The notes beneath the pieces are model-generated. The model did no database searches and was not told where the DNA came from. It saw only the letters and a program-made list of their open reading frames with translations. A DNA stretch of 64,000 bases from Gari tellinella. Its lineage: Eukaryota > Mollusca > Bivalvia > Cardiida > Psammobiidae. Below are positions 21,050-31,832 of this stretch, in pieces. A program made the translations under genes and the position numbers. Position 1 is the stretch's first letter, and each line of letters begins with the position of its first letter. Location of the stretch: contig OV277871.1 of the NCBI GenBank assembly GCA_922989275.2, positions 28,840,693 through 28,904,692 on the forward strand, written 5' to 3'.

Positions 21050-21130
21050 ATATTAACGCGACGTCTCACCAAGGTCACGAATTAATAAGCACTTATTAAT
21101 TCGTGCCAAGGTCTACACTGTTTGTTGTCT
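21050..21130. repeat. perfect 30-nt hairpin in a palindrome A context
   Basis: CACGAATTAATAAG-CA-CTTATTAATTCGTG (21076-21105) is perfectly paired. CGACGTCTC before and TCTACACTGTTTG after resemble palindrome A edges. Confidence 0.65.
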
Positions 21131-21151
21131 ACTTATGTCTAGACACAAGGC

Positions 21152-21398
21152 TTAACCCTTTCATGATCAAATTTGTTTTGAAGTCTTTCCCCCTTCACCG
21201 CCATATTGTCGTCTGCTTCAATATTGTTGTCTTTAATATCGTTTCAAAGTTAGATTAAACGCAGTATATCTGACGTTAATTCAAAATTAGTGGCAAACAG
21301 TTTTGATCCTGATCAGACGCCGCGTGACGCGGCGTCTGATCAGGATCAAAACTGTTTGCTTATGCGCTTTATGATGTCATTGAAAGTGAAAAGGTTAA
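21152..21398 (-). mobile_element. TTAA-flanked (piggyBac-like) MITE carrying a perfect palindrome A
   Basis: TTAACCCTTTCATG at the left and GTGAAAAGGTTAA at the right. The 67-bp palindrome at 21293-21359 is essentially perfect: TTTTGATCC on the left is mirrored by GGATCAAAA on the right, where most copies have TTTGGATCC. Interior TGCTTCAATATTGTTGTC is shared with 10746-10991, in inverse orientation. Confidence 0.85.
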
Positions 21399-21400
21399 AT

Positions 21401-21508
21401 AGGTTAAAATTCGAGTTATCGAGGGTGGGTTGTATAAAAAAAAATGTTCACAAAAGGTTAAAATTCGAGTTATCGAGGGTGGGTTGTATAAAAAAAAATG
21501 TTCATGCT
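21401..21508 (+). repeat. 54-bp tandem duplication
   Basis: GGTTAAAATTCGAGTTATCG then AGGGTGGGTTGTATA, an A-run and TGTTCA occur at 21402 and again at 21456 with no difference that I could see. Confidence 0.85.
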
Positions 21509-21658
21509 AGCGGGCCTTTCATGTTACTTGAATTGCATTTTATATCATGCCCTCTAATGAACAATATCCTGCTGTATGAGTTTATTATTCATGAAAAGGC
21601 GAATCTAGATTCTAATCAAACCCTTTCACTTCCACAGTACCGGCTACACTGACATTTT

Positions 21659-21723
21659 GAAACAGTTTGAATCCAGGTCAGACGCCGAGTAACTCGGCGT
21701 CTTATCAGGATCCAAACTGTTTG
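21659..21723. repeat. palindrome A (GAGTAACTC tip)
   Basis: AACAGTTTGAATCCAGGTCA, GACGCCGAGTAACTCGGCGT and CTTATCAGGATCCAAACTGT. CCCTTTCACTTCC at 21621 may be the end of a TTAA carrier. Confidence 0.8.
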
Positions 21724-21940
21724 ATATGCTTTTTCGATATTGCTGTAATCTGAATAGTTGCACATTCAGTTGGGAAGGAAAATTGCGGACTATGGTTTCA
21801 AAGCAGACGATAGTTTGTAAGGGTAAGAATTTACTCTTTGACTGTAAAGTGATACTGTCGTCTGTAGCACTTATCGTCTGCTACTGTTCTAAAAATAGAA
21901 TTTTTAAAATATATTTCTTTTCAAAATAAAGCCAGATTGT

Positions 21941-22009
21941 CAAAACAGTTTTGGTCCTGATGAGACGCCGCATAACGCGGTTCCTCGTCTGGATCAAAAA
22001 CTGTTTGCC
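21941..22009. repeat. palindrome A, GATGAG subtype
   Basis: AAAACAGTTTTGGTCCTGAT, GAGACGCCGCATAACGCGG and CTCGTCTGGATC..AAACTGTTTG. Confidence 0.75.
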
Positions 22010-22147
22010 AAGATAATCGCATTTTGGCCGCTAGCACGCAAAGAGATAATATTTTCAATGTCAATGTGTCGTCTGCTTAAATATTGATGTCTGATTTAAT
22101 CTGTAATTTAAATTTTTAGGTAGTTAAATAAACAAACATTGATATGA

Positions 22148-22215
22148 TACAACCCGTTTTGGACTCTGACCAGCCACCTAGCTATCGGGATATTAATTTG
22201 GATCCAGACTGTTTT
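22148..22215. repeat. strongly decayed palindrome A
   Basis: CCCGTTTTGGACTCTGACCA and TTTGGATCCAGACTGTTTTC flank a ruined centre. Confidence 0.45.
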
Positions 22216-22532
22216 CAAATAATAACGAATTCAGGGTTTGCAGCGCAGGGGTTAATAGTTGATGCATTTCTTTCTTTCATCTTCCTCTGTTGACTAGTAC
22301 GCAGCGTAATAATGATTCGATTGATTTATTTTAGCTATCCGACGAAATTGTAATAGTTGATTGAACTTGGTTTCAATCCAAAAAATGTTATTTTCAGGAA
22401 ATTTGAATTTTAACAATGCCAAGAGTTATGCCAAGTGGATTGCTCGTGTAAATTGCCTATATCATTTGCCGATTTATTACAATCGAACTGCACTACTCAA
22501 AATTTGATATGGGTCAAGGGTAAACACATTCA

Positions 22533-22781
22533 TGCAGTGGAGAATCTGTTATTCTTTCCCGATAAACGCGTTTACGCTAAAACTATTTTTTCTTTTACAA
22601 ACAGTTTGGAGCCAGATCAGAGCCGGGTAACCCGGCGTCTGATCAGGCTCCAAACTGTTTGCCACTAAGATAAACATGAAATATCAGAATTGTCCAAAAG
22701 TTGTTCTTTTCTACGTTTTAGCGCTTTGCGTTTGCGTACGTTTGCGTTCAAACGGGAAAGAATAACGTTTTCTCCACTGTA
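22533..22781 (+). mobile_element. CAGTGGAGAA-type MITE with palindrome A
   Basis: CAGTGGAGAATCTGTTATTC opens and GAATAACGTTTTCTCCACTG closes it; the right flank is TA, the left is TG. Palindrome A at about 22598-22662 has a GGGTAACCC tip and lost two bases (CAGAGCCGGG for CAGACGCCGGG). Confidence 0.85.
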
Positions 22782-23267
22782 TGTTTCAATGCAATGACCA
22801 TATCACTGTCGTACAGTATAACTTCCAACATTTTTGTTCGATTCCTTCCATATTTGGTAATATTAATTCTTGTTCAGGTCTTGTAGGCGAAACCCTAGGA
22901 GTTTATCAATATGTGAAAAATCTGAGATTTCACATACATTTTCAAGTCCGTTGAAGTCAACATTTTTATAATTTTAGAGGTGTTTTTCGTTGCAAAAACT
23001 TTTTACCTTTAAATGTTCAAGTGCACCTATAACTGACTTGTAAAGCATGTCCACACAATTTGCAACTTCTGCAGTTTGCTGTGAAAAGAGACATTTTACC
23101 ATTCGGAATTGCATCTGTATAGGACATGAACATGCGTAAGTCACATAAGAGCCAGTGCACGAGATCTGAAGCTACAACTTCTGAACATCTTATTGAAATT
23201 GAATAAATCGGTGGAAAGTTAGAAAGTTAGAAAGCGATAGGGTCGATGCATTGGTTACTATGGAGGT
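22782..23267. other. no feature recognised
   Basis: AT-rich spacer between two MITEs of the same family. Confidence 0.4.
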
Positions 23268-23517
23268 TACAGTGGAGAATCTGTTATTCTTTCCCGTTTA
23301 AACGCAAACGTACGCAAACGCAAAGCACTAAAACGTAGAAAAGAACAACTTTTGGACAATTCTGATATTTCATGTTTATCTTGGTGGCAAACAGTTTGGA
23401 GCCAGATCAGACGCCGGGTTACCCGGCGTCTGATCTGGCTCCAATCTGTTTGCACTGCAAATAATAATTTTAGCGTAAACGCGTTTATTGGGAAAGAATA
23501 ACACATTCTCCACTGTA
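23268..23517 (-). mobile_element. complete CAGTGGAGAA-type MITE, minus orientation
   Basis: TACAGTGGAGAATCTGTTAT and GAATAACACATTCTCCACTG then TA; 250 bp. Palindrome A at 23387-23453 with GGGTTACCC tip and GGAGCC/GGCTCC arms. Confidence 0.88.
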
Positions 23518-23561
23518 TGTGATGTTCCTGTTCATGAAATACAGCAAACCATTGGTCGAAT

Positions 23562-23800
23562 CACAGAAAAAAAACCTTGTGAACACACTAGAGACCACAG
23601 TATACTTTTGGCCAATCTTCATCAAACTGACTCCAAATGTTGTTCTTCACAAATTCTATAAGTGAATGTGCGGCATGTCTAGTAAAAATTTAGGCCACTG
23701 GGTCAAATCATAAAAAAACCTTGTAAAAACCACAGTTCTTTTTTCTTATCGTCATAAATTTTTCTCCATATTCCTTTCTTAGCAAAATCAAGGTCAATAT
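23562..23800 (+). mobile_element. relic of the 145-bp-repeat pearl-like element
   Basis: AACCTTGTGAACACACTAGA, AATCTTCATCAAACTGA and GCCACTGGGTCAAATCAT align with repeat units of 15304-16300. About one and a half units remain. Confidence 0.6.
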
Positions 23801-23974
23801 GTAAAACTGACTATGTAGGAAAACGAAGGCACTGTCTGATTTACTTTCAGTCTGCTGTAACTACTATCTGCTAGGGTAAAGACAATATTTCCCATGGTAC
23901 ATATATGACTGTTGATCTATAAAGAAGAACTATTTTTTTCAGTGAAGAATAAAACAAATGCGCTTAAAGGCGTT

Positions 23975-24378
23975 TAGTTTAAACATATTTATTTGCATAA
24001 TAACATGTGCAAATGGATTGGGCTACAAGTTATTACAACATTATCATTGGCCCTTTCCCTAGATATATACAAAACAGTGACATAGCATAATAAAGTAGAA
24101 AATACAATAGTTACTTTGCTAGAATAGCAATCTATGGCACAGCCGGCCTACTGTTTATACTCATTTACTTTAATACAAGTTGTTTGTTTAACGATTTTCA
24201 AAAATAAAAAATAAAAGTTGTAATCGTCTATATAGTCGATATAGTGTTTAGTAGGATAAGTATCATAAGTTTCAAATACTCTTTATAGTACAACTTAATG
24301 GCAAAATAATGGTTTTAGAGTGCCATCGATTAAACTAAAGCAAGCAACATAACTATATATAATAAAAATAACATAAAC
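23975..24378 (-). mobile_element. 3' region of the minus-strand LINE
   Basis: Non-coding. Read on the minus strand, it follows the last coding fragment and reaches TATTATGCAAATAAATATG near 23975, a plausible 3' end. The exact boundary is not defined by a tail. Confidence 0.4.
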
Positions 24379-24648
24379 TTATAGTTGCCTGTTTGTTGAG
24401 AATCGCTTGGTATCGTGGATGTACTTATGGACTGTCTGAAAAATATGCATATTAAAATCAAGAGGTTTCGATTCATCCCCAGATAATAGGAGATCTAAGG
24501 TGACTTGGTTTATATGAGACAGGTTGATTAGCATATTGTTTCGTGTTTGTGTGTATAAGGGACATTCAAGAAAAAAATGGAATGAATTCTCACAAGGACT
24601 TCCACATCTACATGATGGATCTGCAACTAGAAATCGTAGTTTAAACAA
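24379..24648 (-). pseudogene. LINE piece 7: C-terminal Cys-His knuckle
   Basis: CRCGSPCENSFHFFLECPLY gives a C-x-C..H-x4-C knuckle, the usual C-terminal nucleic-acid-binding motif. Confidence 0.75.
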
Positions 24649-24971
24649 CTACATTGATGTCTTAGCCTGGTATGTAGGATATTATTCTTACGTGTTCCAT
24701 ATTGATAGAAAGTTGGTAATTTATCTATATTACTCCCTAGTGCGGTCTTAAAAGACTGTATGGTAGTTTTGTTTCTAACATTCTGATTTAAGGCATTCCA
24801 GCTATGTGCGGTTGACACTATAAATGCTCGTTCAGTTAAACTTAAGCGTGTATTTGGGATATTATAGTCATTATTATTTCTTAGTGGATAGTTACATACT
24901 TCACTTACAAGAGGGTGTAGTATACTGCTAAGATATGGTGGAACAGACTGGTTGTGCATTTTATAAAACAA
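24627..24971 (-). pseudogene. LINE piece 6: C-terminal connector
   Basis: MFYKMHNQSVPPYL, ARRSFIVS-like RAFIVSTAHSWNALNQNVRN and IQSFKTAL are typical of the region after the reverse transcriptase in CR1/L2-like elements. Confidence 0.75.
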
Positions 24972-25025
24972 AACTAGTATATTTTTCTCTCTTCTAAATT
25001 CTAGAGTCTCAAGTTCTGCTTCTCT

Positions 25026-25556
25026 CTATATAAACTCTTTTTTGCAAAATATCGGTAACCCACATGCTATTCTTGCTGCCTCTAATTGTATGCTTTCTAA
25101 TCGTTGCTTATCGACCTGAGAACAGCCATCCCATAGTTCTGATGCGTATTCTAATACTGGTAAGATCAAACATTTGAAAATGTTTAATAAAGTTCGTCGA
25201 TTTAGAATGTATTTAAGTTTTCTTAACACAGAGATCTTTTTCATACAGGATTGATATATGCTATCTATATGGAAAGACCATTTACAATCAGAAGATAAAT
25301 TTACTCCTAAATGTCTATGAGAAGAAACGGGTTCGAGTAAGTTGTCATCAAAGATTAAGTTTAAATTGAAAGAGTTAGTTGAATTTGTTATGAATAACAC
25401 ATTAGTTTTATTTGGGTTGAACTTTATCAACCATGTTTTGGACCAAGAAGATATCCTTTCCAAATTTCTGTTTATTACAGCTTCTATTTCATTAACGTTT
25501 TGAGAAGAAAATGACAATGAGGTATCGTCCGCGAATAGACGTGCTAGTGTCTCCAA
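25026..25556 (-). pseudogene. LINE piece 5: reverse transcriptase ADD motif and thumb
   Basis: LFADDTSLSFSS carries the ADD catalytic pair. KTWLIKFNPNKTNVLFITNS, HLGVNLSSDCKWSFHI and LPVLEYASELWDGCS are the standard palm/thumb motifs. The PQG segment is broken between pieces 4 and 5; CCCTGGGGGACACCAGC (25611-25627) still encodes it on the minus strand. Confidence 0.85.
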
Positions 25557-25631
25557 GGAATCTGCAATATCATTTATGTAAATAAGAAAAAGGAGAGGAC
25601 CAAGTACAGATCCCTGGGGGACACCAGCATT

Positions 25632-26138
25632 TTACTTATTGAAACATGATGTTTGGTTATTAACCAAAACCTGTTGTTCTCTATTATAAAGGTAATTTTC
25701 TACCCATTGTAAAAATATTCCCTTAAAACCGTAACCCTTAAGTTTTCGTATAAGACCTCTATGCCAAACCCTGTCAAAAGCTTTGGAAATATCACAAAAA
25801 ATCACACAAGTATGTTGCTTTCGTTCTAAAGAATTACAAATAGAATCATACATTGCAATAAGTTGATAAGCAGTTGAATGGTTAGGAAGGACTCCTGATT
25901 GGTATTGATAGATAAGATTATGTTCTACAGTAAAATTATACATATGCTTAAAAACAACACGTTCAAAAACCTTTCCCACACATGACAGTAGAGAGACTGG
26001 TCTATAATTCGACACTTCGTGTTTATCTCCCTTTTTAAAAAGAGGTAAAACTATAGCTTTTTTTCCATATATTAGGAAATGTTGAAGAATTAAGAGATAA
26101 GTTAAACAATATAGAAAGAGGTTTACTGACATAATCAC
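25632..26138 (-). pseudogene. LINE piece 4: reverse transcriptase fingers and first catalytic aspartate
   Basis: IVLPLFKKGDKHEVSNYRPV then SLLS, QYQSGVLPNHST and CDISKAFDRVWHRGL with the first catalytic Asp. Confidence 0.85.
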
Positions 26139-26899
26139 GAGTGGCTTTCAACATAATTATTATGACTAATTGTATCACAGCCTGTTGCTTTTCCTAATTT
26201 AAGATTTCCTAAAATGTCATGAACGTCTGTTTCTAAAATAGTTAAAGAATCAAACGAAGCGTTAGTACGATTTAGGAAGTCCGGTAAATTTGTATTTGAT
26301 TCATCAATAGTTGAAATTGAACAGAAGTACTTATTTAAGATATCCGCCTTTTTTGAGTCATCCATTATCACTGAACCAGAATTTAGATCCAAAAGAGGGG
26401 GAATTGTTGATGAGTATCCTGACTGACGCGTGATTCTGTTAATTAATTTCCAATAAGACCTTGGATCACTAGTGTGTAAACTATCAATTAATCCACTAAC
26501 GTTTTCAAAAAAGTTAAGCCTGGAGTGTTTTTTCATATTATTTATCTTATTTCTTTGCGCTTTAATTTTATCTAAGTTTGTTAAGTTTTTATTAGATTTA
26601 TATTTATCATGCAGTCTATTTCTAATTCTTATTTCTCTTCTGATGTCACTATTCATCCAAGGTTTATCGTTTGTTCTAATAGTCACTTCTTTTAAAGGAA
26701 TACATTGTTTAGCCATTGAAAGATATTTATCAGTAAATTTAACACACGCTTCATTAATATCAGAATTTTCAAAGTGGGTTACGCAGTCAAAGTTTGATAT
26801 CAGAATAGTCACCATTTTTGTATATCCATACACTTCTCTTGTAAGATTTACGTATTTTAACAGGTACATTAAGATGACAAACAGAGGCGTTATGATCAC
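26135..26899 (-). pseudogene. LINE piece 3: linker and start of reverse transcriptase
   Basis: Lys-rich linker (KPWMNSDIRREIRIRNRLHD; SYWKLINRI) followed by GKATGCDTISHNNY, the KAxGxD motif at the start of the reverse transcriptase. Overlaps piece 2 in another frame. Confidence 0.75.
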
Positions 26900-27152
26900 T
26901 CACTGATCTATTAACTTCAACAACATAGGCACTAGCATATGAGCAATACTCGCTTATTAAAATTGGATCTAAAAGTGTGCTACTAGTAGCACCAATACGA
27001 ATTGGTTCATCTATAATATTAGAGAGACCAAATTGAACAATTAAATTATTTAATGGGTGTCTACTAAAATCGGAAAGCATATCAACATTAATGTCTTCAG
27101 TTATAAGAATATGACAAGCTTTATATACAGAATAGATAAAAAAAATTCCCAA
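26787..27152 (-). pseudogene. LINE piece 2: C-terminal half of the endonuclease
   Basis: ITEDINVDML corresponds to the GDFN motif (Gly replaced), SSTLLDPILIS to the LD strand and SDHNASVCHL to the SDH catalytic histidine motif. Confidence 0.75.
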
Positions 27153-27386
27153 AATATAGCCCTTGCATTAGGGGGTCTGTACACCGTACATAGCATTAGA
27201 GTTATATTATTAAGTTTAGCTTCAAGCCATATTGTTTCCTCTAATGGCGATTCTAATTCAATGCGTCTTTTACAAAACAAAGTGTCCGAGCAGTAAACTA
27301 AAATCCCCCCACCTGCAAAGTTCCTGTCTTTCCTGAAAGGAGAACAAAATTATCTAATAGAATGTCATCTGTGTGTATATTATTGT

Positions 27387-27773
27387 CTAAGTGAGTTTCA
27401 GTGATGCATATATATTATATTCGTCTGCGATATCTGCAAGATAATCAAGTTTATTTCTAATACTTCGTGCATTCCAGTTAAAAATAGATATTTCGGAAAT
27501 GGGGCCTGGGTTTCTTTCAACGTCCATTGATAAAACAATAAGAATCATGATTAGAAGACGAAAATGGCTATTTTGAAAATAACTTTTTACAGCAAGAAAT
27601 TTTAGTCGGCTTAATGTTTCTGTTATGTACTTTTGTAAAATAACTAGAAACAAATTCAAAAAGCTATTTTCACAACATCTTGACTGAAGCAAACACCTCT
27701 TGATGATTCGACAATAACATTTACTGTGAAATGTTCCAATAGCAGCTCGGTATAACATGATGTATACAGACAT
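27387..27773 (-). pseudogene. LINE piece 1: hydrophobic leader, 2A-like motif, start of endonuclease
   Basis: 128 codons. Residues 71-82 are hydrophobic (FRLLIMILIVLS), residues 84-91 are DVERNPGP, and FNWNARSIRNKLDYL follows as the first endonuclease strand (WN motif). The 83-residue leader is longer than a bare endonuclease start needs. Confidence 0.8.
27501..27524 (-). other. 2A-like (ribosome-skipping) motif DVERNPGP
   Basis: The reverse complement of 27501-27524 reads GAC GTT GAA AGA AAC CCA GGC CCC, i.e. D-V-E-R-N-P-G-P. This fits the 2A consensus D(V/I)ExNPGP, which separates the polypeptide between the final Gly and Pro during translation. 2A-like sequences are known from the start of LINE proteins in several invertebrates. 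The residue before D is Met instead of the common Gly, and the leucine-rich run lies upstream as usual. Confidence 0.8.
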
Positions 27774-28732
27774 TAACCATTTTCATAAATGAAGTTTTCC
27801 GAGCTGCCATTACAAGAAGCGACATGTCCATATATACATCCATGAGCAAGCGACACAACAAGCAACAATTGAACTGGTGAAAAAAGCAACATGAAATGGA
27901 ATAAAAAGAAAAAGAAGATACAGTATATCTCCGATTTTACCATTTTGAATCTGGAAATTCGAAGGAAAACTACATTTAATAGGAATGATATATATCTTTT
28001 TTAATTTACTGTTTACTATTTAAACCTAAAGATATTCAGAAACTAGAATTACAAACAGTAACCGATACTGTACAATAAATAAATTTAAATGGGTTGTCCC
28101 CCTTCATATAATCACCTTTGATTAAGAATCCATCATAAAGGGAACTACAACATTCATATACAAATATTTACATTCAACCTGTAAAGTCCTTATGTAATCC
28201 TATTAAAAAATGTGCAGTCATCTGCCGATGAACCTACACTTAGAATCTGGATTTAACCAGTTCGGATTTCCCCCGTGCTATCCGTGGACTTCTTCAAATA
28301 GACTACATCGGGCACTTAACACTAAGCTCCCATTGGTCGACGGTAATATGACACTAGCGGAGTGATACAGACCCATAGGTCGTTGCCATCGCGTTGCTAT
28401 GTGTGTAAATAGGTTAAGAAAACAACCGCGACCTGTAATTTTAGAATGTGCTTTGGCAATAGATATTCAAGTTGCACTGTTATTTGTTTGCCTTGTAAGT
28501 CATTTCCATTCACAGAGAGAAAGTTTACTGGAAAAAATCCTGAATTTTTAATACAGTTACAGTACATGTAGTTGGGACTACTTTCTCACCATATTTAGAA
28601 ACTGGAATGGCTATTACATCGACATTACATCTATCAAACCTCTTTGACCGGTATATGATAAATTCTTATACAGAAAAACAAATCTGGCCAATAAACACAT
28701 TAAATTGACAAGACAGAAAATATAAATATAAA
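27774..28732. other. LINE 5' flank and unassigned sequence
   Basis: No ORF1 visible. Contains a pyrimidine-rich stretch near 27900 and nothing else that I can support. Confidence 0.35.
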
Positions 28733-28900
28733 TATAAGGAATAAACAACATCTCTTTGCCGCTCATGACGGTATGACTACATTAGCTTCGGGGGTAAATT
28801 TATCGAAAACGCCCTTCGGGCGTTTACGGAATTTACCCCCTGCGAAGCTAATGTAGTCATACCGTCATGAACGTCAAAAATATGTTGTTTATTCCTATAA
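28733..28900. mobile_element. fold-back element, near-perfect 168-bp palindrome
   Basis: AGGAATAAACAACAT at the left is mirrored by ATGTTGTTTATTCCT at the right. The arms continue through CATGACGGTATGACTACATT and GGGGGTAAATT to a tip of GCCC-TTCG-GGGC (28811-28822). A few mismatches (CTCTTTGCCG versus TATTTTTGACG) lie near the outer edge. Confidence 0.85.
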
Positions 28901-29429
28901 AACACCGCAGCACAAAATTCACGTGCATTACCTATCGGTGTATAACGTTTTACAATATTTTGTAAAGCAACGCCAGTGTGTAGTGAGCACAATGGACAAT
29001 AAATCAATAATGGATTAAGTGGATACTGGCTGCCTGTCTCTCTCAATGCTGGAAAGACGAGGAAGGGAAAGGTTTCTACAGAAGGTAGTACACTATACTA
29101 ATTAGATATGAATTATCAACAATCTAGAACATTTCGTGTATGGATCCAGCTCCAGTAACTAACATAAAAAAACTCGAAAGCTAAGAACATTCTCTCTGAA
29201 GTTTAAAGGCGTTTCTATTGGGGCGTGGGTTAAAATGTAATGTAAGTGTGAGACTGTAGCGCCAGTGGGACGAAAGTATCCCCAACTCGTTCATATAGCT
29301 TGAACATTGACTTAAAAGCTCAAGAGAGCGGTCTGGTTAACCATTAATTTGTATGCAAGTTTTGGCGCATTTAACAAATCCTATAGAAAACATAACCTGT
29401 AAGTCTTTTTAACAAAAAAAATGTTTCGT
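28901..29429. other. no feature recognised
   Basis: No supported ORF or repeat. Confidence 0.35.
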
Positions 29430-29497
29430 CAAACAGTCTGGACCCAGATGAGACTCTCAGTTACTCGGTGTCTCATCTTGATCCAAAACGCTTTGCA
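29430..29497. repeat. palindrome A, GATGAG subtype
   Basis: AAACAGTCTGGACCCAGATG, GAGTTACTC-like tip (CTCAGTTACTCGG) and GTCTCATCTTGATCC..AAA. Confidence 0.65.
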
Positions 29498-29721
29498 ACA
29501 GTTACCTCAAATTCACCCGTAAAGTGCAGGGGGTTATGCAATAAAATGTCAATTCCATGGAAAATTGAGAAAAAATCTGCTGAATAATTGACAAAATCAA
29601 TTCTCATTGATATGCTGTGGGGAAGAGAGCAGTCCTAGTTTGCATGCGACATGCATTTGTACCCAAGTAATCTCTGATATAGCCACTGCTTCACTGGTTT
29701 ATAACGAGTTCAATAGTCATT

Positions 29722-29750
29722 TGCAAACAGTTTGGATCCTGATCAGATTC
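29722..29750. repeat. left half of palindrome A
   Basis: GCAAACAGTTTGGATCCTGA then TCAGATTC, after which pairing stops. Confidence 0.6.
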
Positions 29751-30192
29751 AAATACCTGAAATGGCATCTTATTTAAAAATTCTCACAATTTACATCTTT
29801 TCCTAAGTTTCAAACTCTTTTCGCTGTTTAACTATTTCAATGCCAAGTTTTATCATCTGCTTAAACTTTATTGTCGCCAAAATATCGTCTACAGGTAGTG
29901 TCGTCTGCAATATATTAGAAGTTAGCTTTGAATGCTTTTTTGACTGAAGAAATGTCGATACGAGTGTCAAACAGTTTGTAACGTCGCCATTTAGCTTCAT
30001 TCACAGTTACATGGAATACATTTATGAAGCTTGTCAATGATCTTCAAAGTGCACTGCTTCGATACTGATGTTGAAGGAATAGAACACATAGTGGAGAATG
30101 CAGGAGAAATTATACAAACTGTAAATAATTGTCGTCTGCTTTTACTTCTCAATCTCAAAATTTAGTTTTTTACACAAATGTTGAAAGAGTGT
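29751..30192. other. remains of palindrome A carriers
   Basis: CATCTGC, TCGTCTGC and GTGTCAAACAGTTTG words near 29855-29980 match the interior of TTAA carriers at 43744 and 37898. No complete element. Confidence 0.35.
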
Positions 30193-30259
30193 CAAACAGC
30201 CTAAGGTCCTGATCAGACGCCGTGTTGCGCGGCGTCTGATCAGGATCCAAACTGTTAGC
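30193..30259. repeat. palindrome A (GTGTTGCGC tip)
   Basis: CCTAAGGTCCTGATCAGACG and CGGCGTCTGATCAGGATCC. The element at 30281 follows after 21 bp. Confidence 0.75.
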
Positions 30260-30280
30260 AAATATATTTTGTACTCGGGG

Positions 30281-30530
30281 TACAGTGGAGAATCTGTTAT
30301 TCTTTCCCAATAAACGCGTTTACGCTAAAACTATTATTTGCATTGCAAACAGTTTGGAGCCAGATCAGACGCCGGGTAACCCGGCGTCTGATCAGGCTCC
30401 AAACTGTTTGCCACCAAGATAGACAAGAAATATCAGAATTGTCCAAAAGTTGTTCTTTTCTACGTTTTAGTGCTTTGCGTTTGCGTACGTTTGCGTTTAA
30501 ACGGGAAAGAATAACAGATTCTCCACTGTA
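30281..30530 (+). mobile_element. reference copy of the CAGTGGAGAA-type MITE with palindrome A
   Basis: 250 bp, flanked by TA. TACAGTGGAGAATCTGTTAT is exactly mirrored by ATAACAGATTCTCCACTGTA, extending through TTCTTTCCC/GGGAAAGAA. Left interior AATAAACGCGTTTACGC; palindrome A at 30345-30411 (GGAGCC/GGCTCC arms, GGGTAACCC tip); right interior TTGCGTACGTTTGCGTTTAA. Ends and TA target suggest mobilisation by a Tc1/mariner-type transposase. ORFs across it are palindrome translations. Confidence 0.92.
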
Positions 30531-30862
30531 AGGCAGTGAAGGGATTAAATATCGTTTCAGATCTATTAAAACATGTATAACTGGAACTGTTTAGGAATAT
30601 TTATATCATCTATTATATTTAATTATACCAAATTACTCCGTTTCCATATAAACGCATGGCATATTACAAACTATTTCCCGGTATGGTTTGCCTTGTTAAA
30701 ATCCTGCATGATTTCGTGCATGAGATCCGTGTTATAATTAAAACTATCATAACCCTTTCGTTACTTCAAGACAATATCTTCCGCTTTTTAAATATCGTCT
30801 GTTTTATTTTCTCAAATATATATTTTAAGCATATATTACAAGAAAGATATCGACATGAGTTT

Positions 30863-30929
30863 CAAACATTTTTGGATCCAGATCAGACGCCGCGTAACGC
30901 GGCGTCTGATTTTGATCCAAACTGTTTGC
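30863..30929. repeat. palindrome A (GCGTAACGC tip)
   Basis: TTTGGATCCAGATCAGACGC and GCGTCTGATTTTGATCCAAA. Confidence 0.75.
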
Positions 30930-31506
30930 CAATGTTAGCCAAGTCGCGCTACGCATTCTAAGAAAGTTAAATACCCGTTATTATTTTCTCAGTTGAAATC
31001 TGTAAATTATTTTTTGAAATCTCTGCCGATCGATCTCTGTCAAATACTGAGAAGTGAATAATGCCAATTTTCCTCACCGGGGGAAATTTCATAAAGCATC
31101 TTGAGACAGTATAACGTTCTAAGACACAGTGAAATCTGTTCAAAATAACACTCACTGACATAATTAACAAGGGATACATTACAGCAGCATTATAAGTAAA
31201 ACAGACAGACCAAACAGAAACTTTCTGTTCTACTTTATTTTGCCTTAGAAGCCAAATATATTGACACTTGTGTTAGCTAGTCTGCAATATATGGTTAGTT
31301 ATTTTTTAAGAATGTTAGCTATATTTCAGCACTCTCATACACATGGATTCATCCATGTATGTTGAGAAACGTAAAAGAGATTGGTATTTCAGAAGGTATT
31401 TTTTAAAACACAAATGCAGTATAATAAATGTCACAGTGGATTTTTGAATTTCTAAATAGTTATTTTTATGTACGAGTTTAAATAATTGTATAAGATTGAG
31501 TAAAAG

Positions 31507-31566
31507 AGTTAGAAGCTAGATAAGACACCGGGCTACCCGTCGTCTGATGTGACTCAAACTGTTTGC
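31507..31566. repeat. decayed palindrome A
   Basis: GATAAGACACCGGGCTACCC then GTCGTCTGATGTGACTCAAA and CTGTTTGC. Confidence 0.6.
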
Positions 31567-31689
31567 AAAGGACATAAGGGTGTTGTTGCTTGTTTTGTAT
31601 TTGTTTGCAATAATGGTAACAATATTCCAAATAGGTGATTTAAAATAATAAAATTTATTAGGGTGTGAAAAGTAAAAGGGCAGACTTAC

Positions 31690-31832
31690 TTTTAACGGTT
31701 TTTTTGTTTGTTTTATTGTTTTTGTTTTTGTTTTGTTTGTTGTTTTTTGTTTGTTTGTTGTTGTTGTTTTTTTTGTTTGTTTTGTTGTTGTTGTTGTGGG
31801 TTTTGTTTTGTTTTTTTTGGGGGGGGGGGTTG
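31690..31832. repeat. G/T-only low-complexity tract
   Basis: Runs of T with TTTG, TTG and finally a 10-11-G run; the plus strand has almost no A or C. Simple sequence, not a gene, although two frames stay open through it. Confidence 0.85.

Larger units (their letters stand above)
24379..27773 (-). pseudogene. broken LINE ORF2 (CR1/L2-like) with a 2A-like motif
   Basis: Seven overlapping or adjacent frames on the minus strand together give the order of an APE-type LINE ORF2: leader, 2A-like motif, endonuclease, linker, reverse transcriptase, thumb/connector and cysteine-histidine knuckle. At least five frame breaks separate them, and about 230 bp between 27387 and 27152 has no open frame, so the copy cannot make a full protein. 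The first frame starts with a true ATG (27773-27771) four codons after a stop. No ORF1 was found up to 28.7 kb. Unlike the 394-3813 LINE, its fingers motif is YRPVSLLS and its leader is long. Pieces are listed separately. Confidence 0.85.

Noticed and set aside
26472..26906. 144-codon plus-strand hydrophobic ORF
   Set aside because: It is the antisense shadow of the minus-strand LINE linker region (26135-26899).
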